This document shows positions 1 to 5,745 of a stretch of DNA of 55,150 bases, piece after piece. The translations under genes were made by a program, and so were the position numbers. The stretch covers positions 1 through 55,150 of the forward strand of contig JAGAMO010000012.1 in NCBI GenBank assembly GCA_017624675.1, given 5' to 3'. Origin of the DNA: Clostridia bacterium (GTDB lineage: Bacteria > Bacillota > Clostridia > Oscillospirales > Acutalibacteraceae). Every line of letters begins with the position of its first letter. Position 1 is the stretch's first letter. The notes below the pieces were generated by a model that saw nothing but the letters and a program-made list of their open reading frames with translations, was not told the origin of the DNA and ran no database searches.

Positions 1-19
1 AATTTTTCTCAAAATTTGC

Positions 20-48
20 TTGACAACTAAAGGCATTTATGTTATAGT
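20..48 (+). promoter_or_regulatory. Promoter of the tRNA pair
   Basis: TTGACA at 20-25 and TATAGT at 43-48 with a 17-bp spacer form a near-consensus housekeeping promoter. The -10 box ends 17 bases before the first tRNA base, so the leader is very short, as expected for a tRNA unit. Confidence 0.8.
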
Positions 49-65
49 GTTTAGGCGCTGAAAAT

Positions 66-141
66 GCTGGTGTAGCTCAGTTGGTAGAGCAGCTGATTTG
101 TAATCAGCAGGTCGGGGGTTCGAGTCCGTCCACCAGCTCCA
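66..141 (+). tRNA. tRNA-Thr (anticodon TGT)
   Basis: The 76-nt sequence folds as a standard class I tRNA. The acceptor arms GCTGGTG (66-72) and CACCAGC (131-137) pair fully, and the CCA end is encoded (139-141). The anticodon loop TTTGTAA sits on a 5-bp stem GCTGA/TCAGC and reads ACN threonine codons. It is the first gene of a two-tRNA transcript. Confidence 0.95.
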
Positions 142-154
142 TTAAATTTAATAT

Positions 155-239
155 GGGAGATTTCCCGAGTGGCCAAAGGGGACAGACTGTAAATCTGCTG
201 GCTTCGCCTTCGGTGGTTCGAATCCACCATCTCCCACCA
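155..239 (+). tRNA. tRNA-Tyr (anticodon GTA)
   Basis: This is an 85-nt class II tRNA with a long variable arm. The acceptor GGGAGAT (155-161) pairs with ATCTCCC (229-235), and CCA is encoded at 237-239. The T arm is GGTGG-TTCGAAT-CCACC (212-228). The anticodon loop CTGTAAA carries GTA. The top pair of the anticodon stem (A182 with C198) is an A-C mismatch, where many bacterial tRNA-Tyr genes have G-C. Only 13 bases separate it from tRNA-Thr, so the two are co-transcribed. Confidence 0.95.
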
Positions 240-245
240 AAACAG

Positions 246-270
246 AAACCGACCAATAGGTCGGTTTTTT
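246..270 (+). terminator. Rho-independent terminator of the tRNA unit
   Basis: An ACCGACC / GGTCGGT stem with the loop AATA is followed by a run of T. It begins a few bases after the tRNA-Tyr CCA end and insulates the hairpin array downstream from tRNA transcription. Confidence 0.9.
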
Positions 271-283
271 GTTTTGGTGGAAC

Positions 284-458
284 TAAGTGTTTCGCAAGCG
301 AAACGATAAGCGCTTTCAGCGTGAAGTATCCTGCGGATGTGAAGTGTGCCTACGGCACGATTTGGAAGCGAAACACTTAACTTCACTTTGTGCGAAGCAC
401 AATACTTCATTATGCCGTAAGGCATAACTTCACGCAAGGCAAAGCCTTGCGCTTCACT
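284..458 (+). repeat. Array of seven short hairpins with GTGAAGT / ACTTCAC linkers
   Basis: The stretch is almost entirely perfect small hairpins: 289-304, 311-321, 328-338, 346-358, 388-402, 410-427 and 433-451. Stems are 4 to 8 bp and most loops 2 to 4 nt. In the left half the hairpins are joined by GTGAAGT (321-327, 339-345). In the right half the joints are the reverse complement ACTTCAC or close copies (380-386, 404-410, 427-433, 452-458). A 12-nt inverted repeat (284-295 with 368-379) brackets the left half. The array can therefore fold as one branched, roughly two-fold symmetric structure. It ends 40 bases before a four-helix-bundle gene. I recall similar hairpin arrays beside this gene family in other Firmicutes but cannot verify it here. 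It is not CRISPR, because there are no long identical repeats. Confidence 0.8.
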
Positions 459-475
459 AAAAATTATTGTATAAT
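447..475 (+). promoter_or_regulatory. Promoter of the four-helix-bundle gene, overlapping the last hairpin
   Basis: A perfect TATAAT lies at 470-475. Seventeen bases upstream is TTGCGC (447-452), a weak -35 box that lies inside the 3' arm of the last hairpin of the array (433-451). Extrusion or protein binding at that hairpin would compete with polymerase. The -10 is clear and the -35 assignment is tentative. Confidence 0.55.
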
Positions 476-498
476 ACAAATTAAAGGGAGTGGTACTA

Positions 499-849
499 AT
501 GTCCGAAAGCAAACTGCGTGATATGTCATTAGACTTTGCCGTATCAATCATTAATCTCGTCAAAGAACTTAAACTTAAGAAAGAAAATATCATCTCTAAC
601 CAAATCGGCAGAAGTGGCACTTCCATCGGCGCAAATATCCGCGAAGCGCAATATGCTCACGGCAAAGCAGACTTTATATCAAAACTCCAAATTGCCCTAA
701 AGGAAGCCAACGAAACAGGCTATTGGCTCGAACTTTTATATAAAACAAATTACATTGATGAAGCAACCTATAAAAATCTTGACTCGGCTTGCACCAGTAT
801 TCGTGTAATGCTGATTTCATCAGTAAACACAGTTAAATCTAAACAATAA
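499..849 (+). CDS. Four-helix-bundle protein (23S rRNA IVS / Avd-like family)
   Basis: The 116-residue product matches the small all-helical family named after proteins encoded in 23S rRNA intervening sequences (PF05635/TIGR02436). The typical core is present: IGRSGTSIGANIREA near residues 37-51, then a KADFISKLQIALKEANET helix. Family members form pentameric, basic four-helix barrels that bind nucleic acid. The related Avd protein assists reverse transcriptase in diversity-generating retroelements, but no reverse transcriptase or template repeat is present here. The ATG at 499 is chosen over an in-frame GTG at 490 because GGGAG sits at 486-490, 8 bases upstream. The gene is monocistronic between the hairpin array and a bidirectional terminator. 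The cellular role of such stand-alone copies is unknown. Confidence 0.85.
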   Translation: MSESKLRDMSLDFAVSIINLVKELKLKKENIISNQIGRSGTSIGANIREAQYAHGKADFISKLQIALKEANETGYWLELLYKTNYIDEATYKNLDSACTSIRVMLISSVNTVKSKQ

Positions 850-853
850 AAAC

Positions 854-889
854 AGCACCTGATTCCAAACTTGGTTTCAGGTGCTATTC
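854..889. terminator. Bidirectional terminator between convergent genes
   Basis: AGCACCTGA (854-862) pairs with TCAGGTGCT (877-885), and an inner CCAA/TTGG extends the stem. T-rich sequence follows on the plus side and A-rich sequence precedes it, so it can stop transcription both ways. The stop codon of the convergent xre gene lies inside it. Confidence 0.85.
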
Positions 890-1084
890 TTTTACGAATT
901 CTATTATATCGCAAACCTCACAATCAAGTGCATAACAAAGTGCATCAAGGGTTTTTGTGTTTATTGCTTCGCCTTTTTTCATTCTATGCAAAGTATTTGC
1001 AGAAAAGCCTTGCTTGAAAATGAGATTATATTCAGTAATGCCTTTTTTAAAAAGTGTTTCATAAAACGGCTTATATGAAATCAT
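884..1084 (-). CDS. Small Xre/Cro-C1 family HTH regulator
   Basis: The 66-residue protein is essentially one helix-turn-helix domain of the Cro/C1 type. The recognition region is FSANTLHRMKKGEAINTKTLDALCYALDCEVCDIIEF, a layout common in minimal phage- or ICE-type repressors (HTH_26-like). It has no sensor domain. The ATG at 1084 is preferred to the one at 1096 because GGTGAT lies just upstream of it and nothing resembling an SD precedes 1096. It is divergent from the membrane-protein/zinc-ribbon pair, and the shared 87-bp region holds three operator-like half-sites, so it probably represses that pair and itself. Confidence 0.85.
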   Translation of the reverse strand: MISYKPFYETLFKKGITEYNLIFKQGFSANTLHRMKKGEAINTKTLDALCYALDCEVCDIIEFVKE

Positions 1085-1108
1085 TTCTATCACCATTTTA
1101 ATATTATC

Positions 1109-1149
1109 ATACTTAATCTCTTGACTATACTTAACAAATTGAGTATAAT
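1109..1149 (+). promoter_or_regulatory. Promoter and putative Xre operator of the 1171 gene
   Basis: TTGACT (1121-1126) and TATAAT (1144-1149) with 17 bp between them form a strong promoter. ATACTTAA occurs at 1109-1116 and again at 1127-1134, and an inverted version, TTGAGTAT, lies at 1139-1146. The last two make a 22-bp imperfect palindrome (1126-1147) filling the spacer and touching the -10 box, so a bound dimer would block polymerase. Confidence 0.7.
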
Positions 1150-1170
1150 TGCAATGAGGAGGTTCAAAAG

Positions 1171-1395
1171 ATGGAATATTTATTTTTAATCATACTATTC
1201 ATTATATTTTTGGTTTTGGAATCCGTTCTGGATAATATTTTATGGATTGGTGCTATAGTTATAATCTTGATTGGCATATCTATAATTCGGGCATTTAACG
1301 ACTATAAAGAGTTTGGATTCGATTTCAATGATTTTATGATTTTGTTATTGAAATTAGCCGCGATTGCTGGCGTTGTGTATTTAATGTGTGTATAA
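1171..1395 (+). CDS. Small membrane protein of unknown function
   Basis: The 74-residue protein is almost wholly hydrophobic. It has two adjacent membrane segments at about 3-17 and 22-40, a short charged loop (NDYKEFGFDFNDF), and a third segment at about 54-72. An AGGAGG box (1157-1162) precedes the ATG well. It lies directly behind the putative Xre operator and 11 bases before the zinc-ribbon gene, so the two are expected to be co-transcribed. I do not recognise a family. Its size and the adjacent repressor would fit a membrane-active effector or a pore/anchor subunit, but nothing in the sequence proves this. Confidence 0.7.
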   Translation: MEYLFLIILFIIFLVLESVLDNILWIGAIVIILIGISIIRAFNDYKEFGFDFNDFMILLLKLAAIAGVVYLMCV

Positions 1396-1406
1396 GGAGA
1401 TAAAAG

Positions 1407-2423
1407 ATGAAATGTAAATTCTGTGGCACAATAAATAACGAAGAAGCTATTTTTTGTTTGTCATGCGGAAAACAAGTGAATAGCAACACACGTAAAATTG
1501 AAAATTATGATGCATTGATTCGTCACGCCAATAAAATAGTTAATGAATTTGACCTATATCCTTTAATGCCACGAGGCGATTTATCAATTGATTTTATAAG
1601 AGATGTTTTCAATTTTAATCCTCTTTTTGTTTTGGATGATTTAAAAAAAGCAGTAATGGATATGCTTTGGCAAGAAACAAACTATAAATACGATGAGAAA
1701 GAGTTGCTTCCTATATTAGAAGAAACATATGGCAAGCATGAAAACAAACACAAAGAAAGGATACTAAATATTTTAATCAATAATTATAAAAACGATATAA
1801 ACACTCTTTGGTTTAAACATTGGAGTTATATGAGATTAAGACCTGATGAAACTATCATTTTTTATTATGCATTCAGTATCTTTTATATTTCACGTGACCT
1901 AAATAATAATTCAGGTCTCCTCTTCGCAAGAAAAGCATTACAAGCATTAGAATTGTTTCAATGTGAAAAAAGTACAACCCCATTTGACGGAATTGGACAC
2001 ACAGGAAAGCTATTAAAACTATCTGAATTTTCTGCAGATAAAGCAATATATGATAAATTGATGCAAATGATTGAGAAAGAAATACAAAAGAATTCTAATG
2101 AGGATTATAATCAACAATTGTTGAAAGAACAACAAGAAGAATCATCCTCTAAAAAAGGCTGTTATATCGCCACCTGTGTATATGACTCATATAATTGTCC
2201 GCAAGTATGGACATTACGTCGTTATCGCGATTTGTGTTTAAAGAAAACATGGTATGGAAAAGTATTTGTTGAAACATATTACTTGATAAGTCCATTTTTA
2301 GTTAGAGTATTTGGTAGAACAAATTGGTTTAAAAAGGTTTGGAAAATTCCGCTTGATCATATAGTCGAAAAATTGCAATCCAGCGGTTTTGAATCTACGC
2401 CATATGAAGATTCCGGCATCTAA
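1407..2423 (+). CDS. Zinc-ribbon protein with C-terminal CFI-box domain
   Basis: The 338-residue protein starts with a double-CxxC zinc ribbon (CKFC at 3-6, CLSC at 17-20). A helical, mostly uncharacterised middle part (about 30-235) and a Gln/Glu/Ser-rich linker follow. The C-terminal domain begins KKGCYIATCVYDSYNCPQVW and continues with a conserved RRYRD motif and an aromatic segment, the pattern annotated as CFI-box-CTERM. That C-terminal module recurs on unrelated N-termini in many bacteria and has no established function. An AAGGAG box overlaps the intergenic space after the small membrane protein. The pair plus the divergent Xre looks like a mobile three-gene cassette. Confidence 0.7.
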   Translation: MKCKFCGTINNEEAIFCLSCGKQVNSNTRKIENYDALIRHANKIVNEFDLYPLMPRGDLSIDFIRDVFNFNPLFVLDDLKKAVMDMLWQETNYKYDEKELLPILEETYGKHENKHKERILNILINNYKNDINTLWFKHWSYMRLRPDETIIFYYAFSIFYISRDLNNNSGLLFARKALQALELFQCEKSTTPFDGIGHTGKLLKLSEFSADKAIYDKLMQMIEKEIQKNSNEDYNQQLLKEQQEESSSKKGCYIATCVYDSYNCPQVWTLRRYRDLCLKKTWYGKVFVETYYLISPFLVRVFGRTNWFKKVWKIPLDHIVEKLQSSGFESTPYEDSGI

Positions 2424-2441
2424 ATAGTTCGTAACACTCAG

Positions 2442-2475
2442 AAAAAGCGACTTGTTTTGACAAGTCGCTTTTTCA
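2442..2475 (+). terminator. Terminator after the zinc-ribbon gene
   Basis: A perfect 14-bp stem, AAAAAGCGACTTGT with ACAAGTCGCTTTTT and a TTTG loop. The A/T ends make it work on either strand. It isolates the cassette from the MarR operon. Confidence 0.9.
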
Positions 2476-2508
2476 ATTTTAGGATAAATTTTCGATATCT
2501 TTCGCCAT

Positions 2509-2557
2509 TTGTTGACATTTCAACAGGTTTATGTTATACTTGTTGAGGTTTCAACAA
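2509..2557 (+). promoter_or_regulatory. marR promoter with two 18-bp palindromic operators
   Basis: TTGACA (2512-2517) and TATACT (2535-2540) are 17 bp apart. Two copies of TTGTTGA-N4-TCAACAA flank the core. One at 2509-2526 covers the -35 box with one mismatch. The other, at 2540-2557, is perfect and starts at the last base of the -10 box. Their centres are 31 bp apart, about three helical turns. This is the typical layout of an autoregulated MarR promoter. Confidence 0.85.
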
Positions 2558-2576
2558 GACTTATGGAGGTAATCTT

Positions 2577-3014
2577 ATGCAAGAAAGATTTGAAACTTTT
2601 ACTGTGCTTATTAACAGAATCAGCCGTAATATTCGAAAGATTAAAAATCAGGAAATGGCAGAATATAATTTAAGAAGTGCTCACGTTTCTTGTCTTTATT
2701 ATCTTTATATGCACAAAGGCGCAACGGCAACTGACCTTTGTGAGCGTTGCGAAGAAGATAAAGCAACTATTTCTCGTGCGCTTGATTATCTCGAAACCAA
2801 TGGATTTCTGACCTGTGAATCTAAGTGTGTAAAGAGATATAAGAGTCCTCTTATTCTCACTGACAAAGGCAATGAAGCCTCAGAGAAGATTGCAGACAAA
2901 ATAAACAGTGTTCTTAACGCTATCAGTGGAGGACTTACAGAGGAAGAAAGGGTTGAGTTTTACCGCAGTCTTTCTATTGTAAGCGAAAGTTTAGAAGCTG
3001 TATCCAAAAAATAA
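2577..3014 (+). CDS. MarR family transcriptional regulator
   Basis: The 145-residue protein has the MarR winged-helix fold: an N-terminal dimerisation helix, then the helix-turn-helix ATDLCERCEEDKATISRALDYLETNGFL (about 52-79). A short wing (CESKCVKRYKSPLILTDKG) and C-terminal dimer helices follow. Several cysteines lie in and near the DNA-binding domain (residues 40, 56, 59, 81 and 85), so thiol or metal sensing is possible but unproven. GGAGGT at 2565-2570 supports the ATG. It leads a likely operon with a DegV protein. As DegV/FakB proteins carry fatty acids and the MarR protein FabT controls lipid synthesis, a lipid-related signal is a reasonable guess. Confidence 0.9.
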   Translation: MQERFETFTVLINRISRNIRKIKNQEMAEYNLRSAHVSCLYYLYMHKGATATDLCERCEEDKATISRALDYLETNGFLTCESKCVKRYKSPLILTDKGNEASEKIADKINSVLNAISGGLTEEERVEFYRSLSIVSESLEAVSKK

Positions 3015-3026
3015 GGAGTTACATTT

Positions 3027-3866
3027 ATGAAAACAAGAATTATAGTGGATTCTACATCTGACTTACTACCATCTATCAAGGAACAAGTGCATATTGTTCC
3101 GTTGACAGTTCATTTTGGTCAGGAAGAATATGTAGACGGTGTTACTATAGACCATAAAACATTTTATGAAAAGCTCATTGAAACCGATGTGCATCCTTCC
3201 ACCAGTCAGGCTTCACCTGCAACCTTTGAAATGGAATATGAAAAAGCTCGTGAGGCCGGAGAAGCTGCTGTTGTTATCACATTAACATCAAAACTCTCAG
3301 GAACCTATCAAAGTGCGACTATTGCCGCAGAGGATTATGACAATATCTATATCGTAGATAGCGGCACAGTTGCAATCGGCGGAGGTATCCTTGTAGAGTA
3401 TGCTCTTAGACTCCTTAATGAAGGTCTTGAAGCAAAAGAGATTGCTGAAAAACTTGAAGAGGTAAAAAGCCATATTAACATTGTTGCGTTGGTAGACACT
3501 CTTGAATATCTGAAAAAAGGCGGCCGTATTTCTAAAGCCGTGGCATTTGCAGGTGGAGTATTAAATATCAAGCCTGTCCTTTCGGTTGAGCATGGAGAAA
3601 TTAAAATTCTTGGTAAAGCAAGAGGCTCAAAGATAGGCAACAATCTTCTTGTAGAAGAAATTGAAAAAGCCGGTGGCGTTGACTTTTCAATGCCTTTGCT
3701 TCTTGGGTTTACAGGTCTTTCAGATGCAATGCTTCTCAAATACATTGAAGACAGCAAACATATTTGGGAAGGCAATGTGGATGAGGTGCGTTATACCTCA
3801 ATCGGTAGCGTTATCGGAACACATGCAGGTCCCGGTGCTGTCGCTGTAGCATTCTTTAAGAATTAA
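3027..3866 (+). CDS. DegV family fatty-acid-binding protein
   Basis: At 279 residues this is full length for the DegV/FakB family, which binds one fatty acid between two alpha/beta lobes; FakB members present it to the kinase FakA for phosphorylation. Family hallmarks are visible. The N-terminus has IIVDSTSDLL (residues 5-14). A TSQASP motif lies near residue 57, LTSKLSGTYQSA near 87-98, and DTLEYLKKGGRIS near 157-169. GTHAGPGAVAVAF ends the protein, with the His that contacts the carboxylate in known structures. It is 12 bases behind marR with its own AAGGAG site and is surely co-transcribed. No fakA is in the window. Confidence 0.92.
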   Translation: MKTRIIVDSTSDLLPSIKEQVHIVPLTVHFGQEEYVDGVTIDHKTFYEKLIETDVHPSTSQASPATFEMEYEKAREAGEAAVVITLTSKLSGTYQSATIAAEDYDNIYIVDSGTVAIGGGILVEYALRLLNEGLEAKEIAEKLEEVKSHINIVALVDTLEYLKKGGRISKAVAFAGGVLNIKPVLSVEHGEIKILGKARGSKIGNNLLVEEIEKAGGVDFSMPLLLGFTGLSDAMLLKYIEDSKHIWEGNVDEVRYTSIGSVIGTHAGPGAVAVAFFKN

Positions 3867-3879
3867 AAAGAGGTACGAA

Positions 3880-4611
3880 TTGAGTGTAATATCAGAAACA
3901 AGAAAAAGATATTTCGTCCGTCTATATGGTCGAATTGCAATTTTTATTACTTGTTTAATAATGTGCTTTGTATCTCCGCAAGTGTTTGAGATTTTGAACG
4001 GAAATAATTTCTTTAAAGAATTATCTGTGTTCCATCTATTGTGGCTCGTTTGGGTTGTAGATATGATTTTACAAATTATTCCTATAAAGAATAAGGTAGC
4101 GCTAGGCTCTCAAAAACTGTTTGCTAACCGTTTTCGTCCAATTCGTGAAAAGATAAACTACGAAGCACTAAAAAACTATGTTCTCACAACAACCAATGCG
4201 GCATATAAGGTTATGCTTATTTGGATTCTATTTATTGCAATCATTGGTGGTTTATACTATGCCGATATAATAAACAAACTATGGTTATTTATGATATCCG
4301 TGTTCTTCTATGTATGCGACTTGATTTGCGTACTTATTTGGTGTCCGTTCCGCCTTATAATGAAGAATAAATGCTGTACTACTTGCCGTATCTTTAATTG
4401 GGATCATTTGATGATGTTTTCGCCATTGATATTCGTAGGCGGTTTTTTCGCAATTTCTCTTGTGGCTTTGGCTATTCTTGCATGGCTTATATGGGAATTG
4501 TGTGTAATGCTATATCCCGAACGGTTTTGGGAAATTACGAATTTATCCTTGCAATGCTGTGAATGTACGGATAAGCTTTGTACGCAGTATTGTCAGAAAT
4601 TAAGAAAGTAA
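3880..4611 (+). CDS. Polytopic membrane protein with cysteine-rich motifs, unknown function
   Basis: The 243-residue protein begins at a TTG behind AAGAGGT, 13 bases after degV, and ends the operon. About five membrane segments can be seen, near residues 15-35, 43-65, 107-129, 133-160 and 178-206. A cytosolic-looking segment contains KCCTTCRIFNWDHLMMFSP (about 166-184). The C-terminal tail adds CCEC, C and C residues, so two cysteine clusters could bind a metal or a cofactor or undergo disulfide chemistry. I do not recognise a named family. Co-transcription with the DegV carrier and MarR regulator suggests a membrane-lipid or redox-related role, which is an inference. Confidence 0.7.
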   Translation: MSVISETRKRYFVRLYGRIAIFITCLIMCFVSPQVFEILNGNNFFKELSVFHLLWLVWVVDMILQIIPIKNKVALGSQKLFANRFRPIREKINYEALKNYVLTTTNAAYKVMLIWILFIAIIGGLYYADIINKLWLFMISVFFYVCDLICVLIWCPFRLIMKNKCCTTCRIFNWDHLMMFSPLIFVGGFFAISLVALAILAWLIWELCVMLYPERFWEITNLSLQCCECTDKLCTQYCQKLRK

Positions 4612-4629
4612 AAGGAAATAACCCTTACT

Positions 4630-4660
4630 GAGGAATTGATTAAAATAATAATTCCTCTTT
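4630..4660 (+). terminator. Weak terminator after the MarR-DegV operon
   Basis: GAGGAATT (4630-4637) pairs with AATTCCTC (4650-4657), followed by a short TTT. The stem is AT-rich and the loop 12 nt, so efficiency is uncertain. Confidence 0.5.
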
Positions 4661-4702
4661 CAGGTTGCAAAGCAGAACTGCAAGATTATATAAATTTCAT
4701 TC

Positions 4703-4930
4703 TATGGCAACCTAAACTATTACCGTGAGATTTCTGCAAAAATCGGAGTATCACCCGAAGAATGCTTGATGGTTGGAAACGACGTGTCAGATGATATGGT
4801 CGCCGAAAAACTCGGAATGAAAGTATTTTTGCTTACCGATTGCTTAATCAACAAAGAAAATAAAGATATCTCTGGATATTCTCAAGGAAGTTTTGATGAT
4901 TTGATTACTTACATTGAAAACCTAAAGTGA
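4703..4930 (+). pseudogene. C-terminal remnant of a HAD-family hydrolase
   Basis: The frame ending at the TGA at 4928-4930 encodes NLNYYREISAKIGVSP, then CLMVGNDVSDDMVAEKLGMKVFL. This is the third and fourth motif region of a HAD phosphatase (GNDxxDD with the Mg-binding acids). The first motif (DxDxT), the catalytic core and any start codon are missing, and an in-frame stop lies at 4691-4693. About 74 codons survive. The sequence upstream (4612-4700) has no coding similarity that I can see. It is a deletion relic whose stop lies 10 bases before gtrA. Confidence 0.75.
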
Positions 4931-4940
4931 GGAATTAGCT

Positions 4941-5348
4941 ATGAAAGAAAATAAGAAACAAATGTGGCAGGCCGTTAAATTTACACTCTTTTCTATTTCT
5001 GCCGGAGTCATTCAAATCGGCTCGTTTGCACTACTTGAAATCTTTATCAAGGATTATTGGATACCTTATTTGATATCCCTTGTGCTTTCAATCCTTTGGA
5101 ATTTTACGCTTAATCGCAGATACACCTTTAAGTCTGCGGCAAATGTGCCTGTGGCAATGGCGAAGGTGTTTGGCTTTTATCTTGTGTTCACACCGTTATC
5201 TACATATCTCGGCAATATGGCCGAAGGTTGCGGAGTAAACGATTTTGTTATTTTAATTGTAACGATGTTAGCAAATTTTGTATTAGAGTTTCTCTTCTGC
5301 AAGTTTGTGGTATATCGTGGTAAAGAAGACACACTTATCAACAAATAG
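4941..5348 (+). CDS. GtrA-like family membrane protein
   Basis: The 135-residue protein has four membrane segments (about 10-32, 38-57, 70-92 and 98-122) and the family signature. That signature is QAVKFTLFSISAGVIQ at the start, SILWNFTLNRRYTFKS in the middle (the conserved NFxxNRxYTF box), and FVLEFLFCKFVVYR at the end. GtrA-like proteins are thought to move lipid-linked sugars across the membrane or help cell-surface glycosylation. No glycosyltransferase partner is nearby. It lies in a decayed neighbourhood between two gene fragments, so its original operon has probably been lost. Confidence 0.9.
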   Translation: MKENKKQMWQAVKFTLFSISAGVIQIGSFALLEIFIKDYWIPYLISLVLSILWNFTLNRRYTFKSAANVPVAMAKVFGFYLVFTPLSTYLGNMAEGCGVNDFVILIVTMLANFVLEFLFCKFVVYRGKEDTLINK

Positions 5349-5350
5349 AA

Positions 5351-5485
5351 GGAATTATATCGCCCGTTGTTTCGGTTGGTTGTGATTATAAAACACCAAC
5401 CTCATACAGCGATGAAACTGAGATTTATGTATATCTTATGGGAATGGCTAATGTATTTGCAAGAACACTTAAAAGAAACTGGTGA
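5351..5485 (+). pseudogene. Fragment of a hotdog-fold acyl-CoA thioesterase
   Basis: Directly after the gtrA stop, an open frame without its own start reads GIISPVVSVGCDYKTPTSYSDE, then EIYVYLMGMANVF, and stops at 5483-5485. The SPVVSVxCDYKxPTxxxD pattern is the beta-strand region of YbgC/FadM-type thioesterases. The catalytic N-terminal part and the rest of the fold are absent. Further relics may lie in 5490-5600, where a Lys/Arg-rich frame is visible without recognisable identity. Confidence 0.6.
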
Positions 5486-5689
5486 CTTAAATTTATGCAG
5501 ATTGTCCGAGAATGTAAACGTCGGTGTTCTAATAAAATCAGCCGATTAAAAGACGAAATTCGAGAGGCAGCTAGAAGGTTTGTAACTAAATCCACACTTA
5601 CTTGTTGGTGAAATATTGCTCGTAATGTGAAATACACATACGGTGTGTGAAATCGCTACGACGGTGAGTTGATATTTATTATAAAAACC
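5486..5689. other. Decayed non-coding stretch
   Basis: The space between gtrA (ending 5348) and the next real gene (5746) is almost 400 bases. Apart from the thioesterase fragment it contains only short frames without ribosome binding sites. I see no RNA gene, repeat or terminator with confidence. Confidence 0.5.
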
Positions 5690-5718
5690 TTGTTAAAAAG
5701 GATAATATTTGATATAAT
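5690..5718 (+). promoter_or_regulatory. Promoter of the DUF2953-like gene
   Basis: TTGTTA (5690-5695) and TATAAT (5713-5718) with a 17-bp spacer. The gene starts 27 bases after the -10 box, behind AGGAGGT. Confidence 0.75.
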
Positions 5719-5745
5719 ATATCTATAACTTATAGGAGGTAAAAT

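Noticed and set aside
284-458. CRISPR-like array before the four-helix-bundle gene
   Set aside because: Repeats are only 7 nt, change orientation midway, and the intervening sequences are perfect hairpins rather than unique spacers; no cas gene is near.
51-626. Long minus-strand frame across the tRNA genes and hairpin array
   Set aside because: It runs through two tRNAs, a terminator and the array, and lacks a ribosome site; it is a chance frame.
284-849. Diversity-generating retroelement, because of the Avd-like protein
   Set aside because: No reverse transcriptase, template/variable repeat pair or target protein is present in the window.
884-1078. Plus-strand frame opposite the Xre gene
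   Set aside because: Complement of the HTH gene, without SD, and starting inside a terminator.
66-2475. tRNA-borne integration site of a mobile element
   Set aside because: The cassette beside the tRNAs looks accessory, but I found no integrase and no direct repeat of either tRNA 3' end downstream.
5486-5640. Possible mobilisation or recombinase remnant after gtrA
   Set aside because: A Lys/Arg-rich frame is visible, but I could not tie it to any family.
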